Below, in pieces: positions 18,608 to 27,166 of a stretch of 64,000 nucleotides of DNA. The number at the start of each line of letters is the position of its first letter. The stretch's first letter is position 1. The position numbers and the translations under genes were made by a program. Origin of the DNA: JAJCYL01 sp040222875 (GTDB taxonomy: Bacteria; Bacteroidota; Bacteroidia; Cytophagales; Cyclobacteriaceae). The notes below the pieces were generated by a model that did not search any database, was not told where the DNA came from, and saw only the letters and a program-made list of their open reading frames with translations. The stretch spans positions 62,001 through 126,000 of the forward strand of contig JAVKCG010000039.1 of assembly GCA_040222875.1 (NCBI GenBank), given 5' to 3'.

Positions 18608-20206
18608 TTGGACATCGAAAAGCATCGAAAAGTGAAAAACACCCCTGCTGTTCTCAGCTTCTTATTCGCCTTGATTGTATTGCCCAATTTGTTCTCGCTA
18701 GGCACTAATCACTACGATGAAGCATTTTATGTGAACGCTATTGACCAGATGTTTGAAACCGGTGATTGGCTTATACCTAAATATCATGATGGCAGCTTAA
18801 GGGTTAACAAACCAATTTTAAGTTATTGGATATTTGGGCTAGGTAAGTTCTTATTCGGAAACTGGTTATATGGCTTAAGGTTAATGTCATTATTTGCGGC
18901 TGTTTCACTGGTGTTTTTAATAGCCAGTTTTGAGAAAACGATAGACTCCAGCGTTACCTTTTATCTCTCCCCTGTTATTCTCATTTCAACAAAAATTTTT
19001 GTTGACCTGGCAATATTCGCAATTCCAGAAATGCTCTTCGTGGTTTTTATTGTTTGGGCTCACCTGGAGTATTACCAACTACTGAATAGGAAAGGCAACC
19101 TCACGAAACTTTATATTTTGTTGGCCCTGGGGTTTCTAATAAAGGGTCCCTGGATTGCAGCTTATCCGTTTTTAACAGCACTGGGAATGTCAATTTTAGA
19201 TCGGTCTGTCAGACCCCTCACCATTCTTTTAAACATAAAAGGTATAATCATTTTCCTATTGCTGGTGCTGCCCTGGTTTTTGTATATAACCCATCAGCTT
19301 GGGTGGCAGTGGTTGGTTACACTGTTTGAAAATGAGATTATTGCCAGGTCTGTTGAATCTTCAGGTACGTGGCTGAGGCGGCTTCAAATATTATGGGAGC
19401 TTTCACCATGGGTAATTCTGATCATTCCGGCAATCTTCGCAAAAAAGAAAGATTATCAATCCAAATTTTTACTTGTATGGTTTTTTGGAAGCCTGATATT
19501 CCTGCTTGTGATAATAAGCACTTTCCATATTCATTATACGCTTGTTTTTACTGCGCCCCTTGCTTTATTGGTTTCTAAACAGCTCAAATCCAAACCTGAA
19601 ATTTCAGTATGGCTAATGGTGCCAATAATCTTTTGGTTCATCAAATCAACCTTGCAAAACTTCATTTTTGATGACTTTAATTTAAACGTGAACTACCATT
19701 ATTGGCTATGGATGTCGACCATACCAATCTTGGCTATCATTTGGGTATTGCTGAAGCGACAGAAATTCAATTCTGTAGGACTAATAATCTTGATTTTCAT
19801 GTGGACTGCTGGTAACCTAATGCCCAGATACAATGAGAATCCAGAAGTCGTCGTCAAACGGATTTTAGAAAACAGCTTAGAGGGTACGGTTATAGCTTCT
19901 AAAGACTACAATATGTATGCTAGAAGTTTGCTTGTTAAACCCACGTTCAAAACGGATCAAAATGTCGTAGTTACGGATGACCTTCAAACCACAGTTCCCC
20001 TAAACCAAATTTATATCGTCGAAAAAGGGGAGTTTATTGGGAGTGAGCTACAGGAAACATCAATCGTATTAGACAGCGTTCTGCATTATACTGGCAGAAA
20101 CCCTGAGATTAAACAAAGACCTGTCAAAGGGTTATACGGCATAATCACTGGAAGGGAAAACTGGTATACGTATTACTTTATTCAGGCAAAAACCGTGGGT
20201 TCTTAG
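18608..20206 (+). CDS. GT39/ArnT-like polyprenyl-phosphate glycosyltransferase
   Basis: A roughly 530-residue integral membrane protein with about 11-12 helices. The first periplasmic loop has the catalytic Asp-Glu of the GT-C fold (HYDEAFYVNAI, D37-E38) followed by GDWLIPKYHDG and VNKPILSYW, the ArnT/PMT signature. Such enzymes move a sugar from a polyprenyl-phosphate donor to lipid A, protein or another envelope acceptor. No ATG is available near the N-terminus: the first possible start is TTG at 18608, with GTG at 18632 as an alternative that gives a shorter, more hydrophobic leader. It is monocistronic by spacing. Acceptor unknown. Confidence 0.85.
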   Translation: MDIEKHRKVKNTPAVLSFLFALIVLPNLFSLGTNHYDEAFYVNAIDQMFETGDWLIPKYHDGSLRVNKPILSYWIFGLGKFLFGNWLYGLRLMSLFAAVSLVFLIASFEKTIDSSVTFYLSPVILISTKIFVDLAIFAIPEMLFVVFIVWAHLEYYQLLNRKGNLTKLYILLALGFLIKGPWIAAYPFLTALGMSILDRSVRPLTILLNIKGIIIFLLLVLPWFLYITHQLGWQWLVTLFENEIIARSVESSGTWLRRLQILWELSPWVILIIPAIFAKKKDYQSKFLLVWFFGSLIFLLVIISTFHIHYTLVFTAPLALLVSKQLKSKPEISVWLMVPIIFWFIKSTLQNFIFDDFNLNVNYHYWLWMSTIPILAIIWVLLKRQKFNSVGLIILIFMWTAGNLMPRYNENPEVVVKRILENSLEGTVIASKDYNMYARSLLVKPTFKTDQNVVVTDDLQTTVPLNQIYIVEKGEFIGSELQETSIVLDSVLHYTGRNPEIKQRPVKGLYGIITGRENWYTYYFIQAKTVGS

Positions 20207-20365
20207 CAGTAACATTTCGACTCATCTCTTATAAGTCCCGATTCAGTCATGCTTTCACTCAGTCAATCTGGTTTTATTTATTTATAAACTACATGCGGCG
20301 TTCCTTTGAATCATCCCAAGGTCAAAAAATAGGGATTACCAATACCACTCAAAATAAAAAGGACA

Positions 20366-21601
20366 ATGATCAAACAACTAACTATTGCACTTCTAGCCTT
20401 AACCCTTGCGGGTTTTCAATCAGCACTGGCTCAAAACGATGAGGGTTTCATTTACGGCAAAATCACTACCATAGATGACGAAATTTACGAGGGCCCCATG
20501 CGCTGGGGAAAAGAAGAGGTCTACTGGACTGATATGTTCAATGCAGGAAAAAGAGAAAATGAAAATATTGATTATCTCAGCCGGGATGAACGGGATATTC
20601 TTCGTGACCACAAGCGACGAAGCCGAAGCCATTGGGGTGGTTTAAACTTCGATTGGAGTTGGGATTGGGATGATGATTTCACTCATCAGCTCTCAATCCA
20701 ATTCGGAGAATTAAAAGCACTTTATGTAACAGGTCGGGAAAGACTCGATGTTGAGCTTCAGGGCGGAATGATTTATGAAATAACCGGCAATGGATACAAT
20801 GATATCGGTGCAAAAATCAGGATACTAGACAACGAATTAGGTGAACTGGAGATGCGATGGAGTAGAATCGATAAAATTGAATTTATGCCAACACCAAGTA
20901 AGCTAAATCAAAAGTTCGGTGAACCACTTTATGGCACAGTTGAAACCAGAAATGGCAGCTTCACAGGTTTTGTTCAGTGGGATCACGATGAGCGGGTGAG
21001 TACTGACAAATTAGATGGGGATACACGGGACGGTGATATGTCAATAGAATTCGGTCGATTAAAATCAATCGAACGAGATGGTAATGGCTGTGAAATTGAA
21101 TTGCAGTCGGGAAGGACTATGTTTTTACGTGGCAGCAACGATGTGGATTATGACAACCGCGGAGTAATAGTTACCACAGACTATGGCCGCATTGATATTG
21201 AATGGAGAGAATTCCTGAAGGTGACTTTCCAGAAAGCCCCAGGTTCCGGCCCTTCATACGCCTCCTTTAGCGATCAAAAAGAACTCACCGGATCAGTAAT
21301 GACAAGGGGTGGTAAAACGTTAAAAGGAAAAATAGTTTATGACCTTGATGAAGCCTATGATTTTGAAGTTTTGCAGGGTGATTTCGAAGATATGGAGTAC
21401 ATCATTCCATTCAGGAATATTAGTAAGATAACGCCCCGCGGCTATGATGAGTCCATAGTTGAGCTAAAGAATGGTCAAACTCTCAGATTGGAAGACGGGA
21501 TAGACGTTTCCGAAGAGAACAACGGCATCCTTGTCTTTCAGGATAAAAACAACCCTATTTACGTCGAGTGGCAGGATGTTGATGAGGTGACATTCAATTG
21601 A
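20366..21601 (+). CDS. Secreted protein with a triplicated ~100-150-residue domain, function unknown
   Basis: A 411-residue exported protein; signal peptide ends FQSALAQ. I do not recognise a characterised family. The mature chain contains three related units starting IYGKITTIDDEIYEG (about 29), LYGTVETRNGSFTGF (about 188) and LTGSVMTRGGKTLKG (about 307). Each then has an (I/V)xFxxLKxI-type strand, an ELxxGxxxxL strand and ends with (I/E)xxEWxxxxxVTF (RWSRIDKIEF, EWREFLKVTF, EWQDVDEVTF). The pattern suggests three small beta-barrel or SH3-like domains in tandem. The first copy carries an Arg/Trp/Asp-rich insertion (HKRRSRSHW, DWSWDWDDD). A strong terminator follows at 21648, so it is a single-gene unit. 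Confidence 0.8.
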   Translation: MIKQLTIALLALTLAGFQSALAQNDEGFIYGKITTIDDEIYEGPMRWGKEEVYWTDMFNAGKRENENIDYLSRDERDILRDHKRRSRSHWGGLNFDWSWDWDDDFTHQLSIQFGELKALYVTGRERLDVELQGGMIYEITGNGYNDIGAKIRILDNELGELEMRWSRIDKIEFMPTPSKLNQKFGEPLYGTVETRNGSFTGFVQWDHDERVSTDKLDGDTRDGDMSIEFGRLKSIERDGNGCEIELQSGRTMFLRGSNDVDYDNRGVIVTTDYGRIDIEWREFLKVTFQKAPGSGPSYASFSDQKELTGSVMTRGGKTLKGKIVYDLDEAYDFEVLQGDFEDMEYIIPFRNISKITPRGYDESIVELKNGQTLRLEDGIDVSEENNGILVFQDKNNPIYVEWQDVDEVTFN

Positions 21602-21647
21602 GAATAACAAGTTAGTTTAATACTGAAAGTCCAAATTCAGTTCGCAG

Positions 21648-21678
21648 GCAGCAGATCGTAAGGTTTGCTGCTTTTTTT
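21648..21678 (+). terminator. Intrinsic terminator
   Basis: GCAGCA (21648-21653) pairs with TGCTGC (21666-21671), followed by seven T residues (21672-21678). It ends the 20366-21601 transcript, so the next gene must have its own promoter. Confidence 0.75.
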
Positions 21679-21797
21679 GATTAGGTTATTCTTCCGCAAT
21701 TTCACTGAGCTTAATTATAATAGCGTCAAGCACCTTTAAATATTTCAAGATTTTTTGGTATTTTGCCATGACATAGGTAACCTCTAAAAACCAGCTC

Positions 21798-23774
21798 ATC
21801 AATTTACATAGCAAGGTCATTTTTATCTCCCTGGCATTAAGTTTTCCAATTAGCTTAATTGCGCAAAAAGCAGTCAGGTATGATAGTATAAGGGTAAAAG
21901 CCAATCATTTTTTCACCTATCAGGATACGACGATTTATGTCAATAATGACACCACCTTCTACCTTCCAGATACAATAGATTATTATCAATCCAGAAAAGA
22001 CATCACAGCCAAATCCGAGGCCTTTTATGAACGGGTTAAGGACAAATTCAGAAATAAAGATTCAAAAGCTTCAGAGCTCTTTTATAAGGTCACGTTTGGT
22101 AAGGACCGCAAAATCAACAAGGCCGTTGATGATGTTGAAAAGAGCATTGAACCTTTTGCGGATTATGAAGGTCAGTTGATCGGATCAATTCGGTTAAAGC
22201 GCCTGGATATTTTCGGAACGAGTATTAGTGATACAACGAAAGTCCCGAAGGGGCCGAGTAAAACCTTTAACCAGTTGCATGTTAAAACCCACCGTCGGAT
22301 AATTTACAATAACCTCTCTATTGATGAAAAAGAGCTCATCCAGGCGCAGGAATTAGCAGATAATGAGCGCATTTTGAGACGATTACCTTTTATCAAAGAT
22401 GCCAGGATATTGATTGGGGAATCAAATAACGGCCCCGGATTAAGGACAACAGTTATAACCAGGGATGTTTTTCCGCTTCGCTTTGACATTAACCCATCGG
22501 ATATCGCCGACACTCGCTTTGGAATAAGTACCATCAACTTATTCGGAACAGGCCATGAGCTTGAAAGTGATATTATTCTAAATGACCGGGGAGACAGAAA
22601 AATCGGACATGACACCTATTTAATAATAAGAAATATTGCAGGCTCCTTTATTACGGCTTCTTTAAATAGGGCAAATAGTTTTTCAAAAGAAGGAACAGGT
22701 GTAAGCTTTTTAAGGGAATTTTATACACCTAATACCCTTTATGCTGGCGGCGCAGAATTGAGCCGGTACACCATCCGCGATCTCCGATTACGAAATGGCC
22801 AGATCTTAAGCCCTCTGACAGAAATTGATTCCGCATTTGTTGTATCCAGAACCAGAAACACCCAGGATCTTTGGGTAGGCAGAGCTTATAAAGGAAACAA
22901 CCTCCCTGCCTTCCTTGACCTGAAACGTTGGCGGATAGTTGCTGCTGCTAGAATAAACCGGGTGAATTTTACTGATCGCCCCGAAGCAACAGCAACCGAA
23001 AATGAAATCTTTCACGATCGCACCAGGCTTCTTTTTAGTGTAGGCCTCTCTTCAAGAAACTACTACAAGGATGTTCTGGTTAATTTCTTTGGCCGAACAG
23101 AAGATATACCGGCTGGTAGCCTCATTCAGTTAACTGGAGGATATGAATATGGGGAATTCCGAAACCGGCCTTACCTGGGGCTGAGATTAACAAAGGGTGA
23201 TTTCATTGGAAACATTGGGTATGTGAGAGGCGAGTTAAACACTGGTGGTTTTTTCAATAAAGGCCGTTTTGAATTGGGGGTGGTACAAACCAAAGTGGGT
23301 TATTTTACACGACTGTTTACCTATCGTTTCTTAAAAATCAGGCATTTTCTCGATATCCAGTATACTGCCGGAATTAGAAGAGATGACCTTGAGATAATTG
23401 ATTTAGATGATAGACAAGGTATCAGAGGTTTTAGCAGTATCCAATTATCTGGCACCAGAAGGTTCTTGATGAAACAGGAATCAGTCTTCTTTACCCCGCT
23501 CTATATTGCCGGATTTAGAGTGGCCACATTTACATTTTTTGATTTAGGCTTTCTTAATGGAACCCAGTTTTCTGGAAAACTTTACAGTGCCCTTGGCTTC
23601 GGGGTCAGACTTCGAAATGAAAACCTTGCATTTAATACCATTCAGTTACGGTTTGCCTATTATCCATCTCCACCTATTGACATGGATGATTACGGGTTTA
23701 CATTTTCTACCAAAATTGCGGTGCCAGTTGAAGACTTCGATTTGAAAGAACCAGACGTGGTCCAGTTTAGATAG
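21798..23774 (+). CDS. Outer-membrane barrel protein (BamA/TamA/surface-antigen type) with no standard start codon
   Basis: The reading frame is open from 21777 to 23774. From 21798 it encodes a textbook signal peptide, INLHSKVIFISLALSFPISLIAQ, then a helical region (SRKDITAKSEAFYERVKDKF), a POTRA-like segment (TFNQLHVKTHRRIIYNN, ERILRRLPFIKDARILI) and a C-terminal beta-barrel with GIRGFSSIQLSGTRRFLM resembling the lid-loop (V/I)RGF motif of Omp85 proteins. Yet there is no in-frame ATG, GTG or TTG before TTG 22176, which would delete the signal peptide and about 126 residues. ATC at 21798 sits where an initiator is expected. An in-frame ATG at 21768 is followed by ACA and TAG. Either a rare start codon, a mutation or a sequence error explains this. 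Confidence 0.75.
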   Translation: MNLHSKVIFISLALSFPISLIAQKAVRYDSIRVKANHFFTYQDTTIYVNNDTTFYLPDTIDYYQSRKDITAKSEAFYERVKDKFRNKDSKASELFYKVTFGKDRKINKAVDDVEKSIEPFADYEGQLIGSIRLKRLDIFGTSISDTTKVPKGPSKTFNQLHVKTHRRIIYNNLSIDEKELIQAQELADNERILRRLPFIKDARILIGESNNGPGLRTTVITRDVFPLRFDINPSDIADTRFGISTINLFGTGHELESDIILNDRGDRKIGHDTYLIIRNIAGSFITASLNRANSFSKEGTGVSFLREFYTPNTLYAGGAELSRYTIRDLRLRNGQILSPLTEIDSAFVVSRTRNTQDLWVGRAYKGNNLPAFLDLKRWRIVAAARINRVNFTDRPEATATENEIFHDRTRLLFSVGLSSRNYYKDVLVNFFGRTEDIPAGSLIQLTGGYEYGEFRNRPYLGLRLTKGDFIGNIGYVRGELNTGGFFNKGRFELGVVQTKVGYFTRLFTYRFLKIRHFLDIQYTAGIRRDDLEIIDLDDRQGIRGFSSIQLSGTRRFLMKQESVFFTPLYIAGFRVATFTFFDLGFLNGTQFSGKLYSALGFGVRLRNENLAFNTIQLRFAYYPSPPIDMDDYGFTFSTKIAVPVEDFDLKEPDVVQFR

Positions 23775-23814
23775 TGCAACGCATCCATAAGTGAAATTCG
23801 GTAAAATGCCATAC

Positions 23815-24000
23815 CTTCACACCTAGGAATAGGTTCTTTATCAGTCGTCGACCGATAAAGATTAAAAGGGAATCCGGTTCAATTCCGGAGCTGTACCCGC
23901 AACTGTAAGTTCTAATTAGCATGATGTCTACTTGCCACTGTCCTAACCAGGATGGGAAGGCCACATCAGCAGAACAAGCCAGGAGACCTGCCATTTCAAA
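23815..24000 (+). ncRNA. Cobalamin riboswitch
   Basis: Leader of the btuB-type gene. The core is clear: AAAAGGGAATCCGGTTC around 23864-23881, GCTGTACCCGCAACTGTAA around 23890-23908, GCCACTG at 23934-23940, GGGAAGG near 23954, and AAGCCAGGAGACCTGCC near 23978-23994. These are the conserved boxes of the AdoCbl-type riboswitch. Its 3' end lies about 45 nt before the ATG at 24041, so it probably occludes translation initiation when cobalamin is bound. Exact 5' boundary is approximate. Confidence 0.93.
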
Positions 24001-24040
24001 ACTAAATTTTTAACGACCTCGGGTATTGGGTTGCAGAAAG

Positions 24041-25963
24041 ATGAAAAGGTTAAAAAACATTTTCAAGTTCGCATTATGCGCATCGCTGATGGCTCTGCCA
24101 TTGATGGGGGCGTTCGGCCAAACATCTGACTCAACCAGAGTGCTGAATGAACTGGAGGTGCATTCTTCCCGGTTAAATGTTCATTCCATCGGGTACCGTC
24201 TTGAGCGAATTGATACATTTTCGCTTCAGGCATCTTTTGCCGGAAACCTCGCCGAGATACTCACCAGAAATACCAACATCCACATGCGGAGTTATGGGGT
24301 TAATGGTATTTCTTCACCAAATCTGCGAGGAGGTGGTAATAATCATACTACTATTTTTTGGAATGGAATTAACCTACAGAGTCCGACTTTAGGTGAAATT
24401 GACCTTGGTTTGGTTCCTTCCCCTTTCGTTGAAAATGTCACCGTACAATTTGGCGGAACTTCGAGTTTATTTGGTGCCGGGGCACTTGGTGGATCGATAC
24501 ACTTGAACAATAAGGTAGCTTTCAATAAAGGGTTTTTAGCAGCTCTTTCTCAAAACTATGGCTCTTTCGGGAGACATCAACAATTCTTTTCTCTGGGGTG
24601 GTCCACAAAAACATTCAGCTCTGCAGTCAAATTTTTTAATTATAAGGCAACTAATGATTTCCAGTTTTTAAATACAAACAAACCGGATAACCCAAAAGAG
24701 AGAAGGGAGCATAATGCCTTTGAGCAATCCGGGCTCTTGATTGAAAACTCCCTGAAATGGAACCCCAAAAATATCATTAGTTCTAAGGTGTGGTTACAGG
24801 CCAATCAACTGGAAGTACCTAACTCCATCACCTTAAATGCCCCTGGAAACCTGGTTCAAGATGATGATTTCATAAGAGCATTAGTTGAATGGGAACATGC
24901 TGGTGCTGTGCAATACAATTTAAAATCAGCTCTAATTGCCCACAGCATGGAATTTGGTAATGAACCCCCGACCACATTTTATTCCCTCATTAATGACTTC
25001 ACTTTTGATAAAAAATTAAAAGATGGGTTAATACTTAACGCTGGCTTAAACAGTACCTCTGATTGGGCGCACTCAGATAACTATGGTTCAAATAACCCAG
25101 GGCGAAACCGACTTTCACTTGGGCTTTCCATTCGACACAATCTAAGCCAAAGAACTATACTCAACTATCGTTTCAAGGAAGAATTAGTGGATAATGAGCT
25201 TACACCCTTTGCGCCTTCGTTGGGACTGGAACATTTTATAACACCTGAGGTAACGATTAAGGCTTCAGTTTCCAGAAATTACTTTATCCCAACATTTAAT
25301 CAATTGTATTGGTCAGGCGCTGGGGCAAGGGGCAATTCAAGTGTGCAATCAGAAACATCGTGGAGCCAGGAGGTGGGTTTAGCATTTTCTAAAAACTACG
25401 ATAAGCAATGGTTCATTAATTCCGAGATAACAACCTATAGCAATGTGGTTGATAATTGGATTATTTGGTTGCCACAATCTAGCCAGGAATGGTCTCCAGG
25501 TAATATTAAGGAGGTATGGTCACGTGGAGTTGAGAGCTCTTTAAAAATTGATCGCCAACTCCAAAAACTCCGAATTGGTTTTGTTGCCAACTATTCCTAC
25601 ACCAGGGCCACCAATCAAGAAATATCAGATGACGGGAATAGCTCAGAGCTAGGTAAACAATTAATATATACACCAAGGCATTCCGGTAAAATCAATCTCA
25701 ATTTGAACTACCGGAAATTAACATTAGGATGGTGGCATCACATTACCGGCAGTCAGTTTACTGATGGATCAAATAATCAAATTCAAGCTTTGAATGCGTT
25801 CGGTGTTTCAAGCATCGTACTTCAGCAAAGGTTCAAAATAAGCCACATCGAGTCCAGCTTACAATTTGAAATCAACAACCTGTTTAATGAAAACTATTAT
25901 GTACGGACGGGTTATCCTATGCCGCTAAGAAACATACGATTTGGATTAACAATTAAACTATAA
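24041..25963 (+). CDS. btuB: TonB-dependent cobalamin receptor, BtuB-type
   Basis: Outer-membrane TonB-dependent transporter of about 640 residues. I start at ATG 24041, giving MKRLKNIFKFALCASLMALP and cleavage after GAFGQ; a TTG 15 nt earlier is unlikely. A TonB-box-like stretch LNELEVHSSRL is followed by the plug (NLAEILTRNTNIHMRSYG, NLRGGGNNHTTIFWNGI, SLFGAGALGGSIHL) and a barrel ending IRFGLTIKL, with the usual NNLFNENYYVRTGYPMP near the end. Cobalamin specificity is inferred from the riboswitch just upstream and the BtuG-like gene 9 bp downstream. No carboxypeptidase-regulatory or STN domain, as expected for BtuB. Confidence 0.9.
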   Translation: MKRLKNIFKFALCASLMALPLMGAFGQTSDSTRVLNELEVHSSRLNVHSIGYRLERIDTFSLQASFAGNLAEILTRNTNIHMRSYGVNGISSPNLRGGGNNHTTIFWNGINLQSPTLGEIDLGLVPSPFVENVTVQFGGTSSLFGAGALGGSIHLNNKVAFNKGFLAALSQNYGSFGRHQQFFSLGWSTKTFSSAVKFFNYKATNDFQFLNTNKPDNPKERREHNAFEQSGLLIENSLKWNPKNIISSKVWLQANQLEVPNSITLNAPGNLVQDDDFIRALVEWEHAGAVQYNLKSALIAHSMEFGNEPPTTFYSLINDFTFDKKLKDGLILNAGLNSTSDWAHSDNYGSNNPGRNRLSLGLSIRHNLSQRTILNYRFKEELVDNELTPFAPSLGLEHFITPEVTIKASVSRNYFIPTFNQLYWSGAGARGNSSVQSETSWSQEVGLAFSKNYDKQWFINSEITTYSNVVDNWIIWLPQSSQEWSPGNIKEVWSRGVESSLKIDRQLQKLRIGFVANYSYTRATNQEISDDGNSSELGKQLIYTPRHSGKINLNLNYRKLTLGWWHHITGSQFTDGSNNQIQALNAFGVSSIVLQQRFKISHIESSLQFEINNLFNENYYVRTGYPMPLRNIRFGLTIKL

Positions 25964-25972
25964 CTAACGAGG

Positions 25973-27064
25973 ATGCACACTAAACAATTCACCACTAAAC
26001 TTTTTATACTCATTTCTCTGCCCCTGTTGATTTCGTGTGGGGATGACGAAGATGATAATCCGCTTGGCTTACCATTAAAAGATGATGGTTTTTTTATTTT
26101 AAATGAAGGAGCATTTGGAAACTCCAACACTTCCCTGTCATTCTATTCCAGGGAAACGAGTGAGGTTACAAACAATATCTTTCAAACAGTAAATAACCGA
26201 CCCCTTGGTGATCAGTCACAATCCATGGCAATTCATAATGATGACGGTTTTATTGTTGTACAGAATTCTGGCAAGGTTGAGGTAATTGATGTTGATGATT
26301 TTACCAGTATTGCGACTATCTCAAACGGCATTTCAAGCCCCAGATATTTCATTGGCTTTAATGACAACAAGGGCTACCTGTCAGATTGGGGAGATGGCTT
26401 TAATGGCAGTGTTCATGTAATTGATCTCAACACTTATTCGGTAACAAAATCAATTGAAACGGGAAGTGGTAGCAATCAAATGGTGGTTAGAAATGGCTTT
26501 GTTTATGTAGCCAATAACGGCGGTTTTGGGCTTGATAACACCATTTCAGTGATTGACACAAACAATGACGTGGTAAGCCAAACAATTGAGGTCGGTGACA
26601 ATCCAAACAACTTACATCTAGACGCCAATAATAACATTTGGGTTTTGGGCAGCGGCTTTCTTGCATTTGATGCTGACTTTAATCTGGTAATTGAAAACAG
26701 CTCTCCAAGTTGGCTTGGTGTGATTGATAGTGGTAACGCTATCACTTTAATGCTGGAGTTCACTGATATCACATTTGGCACTGCTGATGACTTAACAATA
26801 GATGAGTCATCCAACCAGTTATATTTCAATTACAATGGAGGAGTTTGGTTGCATGATATGAGTGCAACACAATTACCAACATCTCCATTTATTCAGCAAG
26901 ATTTATATGGGCTTAGTTTCGACTCAAATACGGGTAATCTCATCGGCTCTGAAGCTCCGGGCTTTACTTCATCTGGCAACCTCATTTTTTATGATGCCAA
27001 TGGAGGTGTTTCTAATTCCTTCCTCGTAGGCATTGGGCCCAACAGCATAGTTTTCAAAGATTGA
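25973..27064 (+). CDS. YncE-like beta-propeller surface lipoprotein, BtuG candidate
   Basis: A 363-residue lipoprotein: the signal peptide ends LLISC and is followed by GDDEDDN, an acidic run of the type that directs Bacteroidota lipoproteins to the cell surface. The rest is a seven-bladed propeller with YVTN/YncE-like repeats (VIDVDDFTSIATISNGISSPR, VHVIDLNTYSVTKSIETGSG, ISVIDTNNDVVSQTIEVG). It lies 9 bp after btuB and before a terminator, hence under the cobalamin riboswitch. In Bacteroides, BtuG is a surface propeller lipoprotein that binds B12 with very high affinity and hands it to BtuB; this gene fits by fold, location signal and operon. Orthology is inference. Confidence 0.85.
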   Translation: MHTKQFTTKLFILISLPLLISCGDDEDDNPLGLPLKDDGFFILNEGAFGNSNTSLSFYSRETSEVTNNIFQTVNNRPLGDQSQSMAIHNDDGFIVVQNSGKVEVIDVDDFTSIATISNGISSPRYFIGFNDNKGYLSDWGDGFNGSVHVIDLNTYSVTKSIETGSGSNQMVVRNGFVYVANNGGFGLDNTISVIDTNNDVVSQTIEVGDNPNNLHLDANNNIWVLGSGFLAFDADFNLVIENSSPSWLGVIDSGNAITLMLEFTDITFGTADDLTIDESSNQLYFNYNGGVWLHDMSATQLPTSPFIQQDLYGLSFDSNTGNLIGSEAPGFTSSGNLIFYDANGGVSNSFLVGIGPNSIVFKD

Positions 27065-27074
27065 CACCTTAAGC

Positions 27075-27111
27075 AAACAGCCCTAAACCAAAATTTGATT
27101 TAGGGCTGTTT
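27075..27111. terminator. Intrinsic terminator after the cobalamin operon
   Basis: AAACAGCCCTAAA (27075-27087) pairs with TTTAGGGCTGTTT (27099-27111), a 13-bp perfect stem. A T-rich stretch follows from 27117. It separates the cobalamin operon from the convergent DUF4249 operon and may act on both strands. Confidence 0.85.
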
Positions 27112-27166
27112 CAATTTATTTTTTTGAAAACTATTTCTGACTTTCCTATAAGTGATCTCTAAAATT

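Noticed and set aside
21686..21904. A minus-strand frame of 72 codons between the triplicated-domain gene and the barrel gene
   Set aside because: It overlaps the signal-peptide region of the plus-strand barrel gene, which has clear coding character and continues for 530 more residues.
23767..23994. A minus-strand frame of 75 codons
   Set aside because: It is the antisense of the cobalamin riboswitch, whose conserved boxes explain the sequence.
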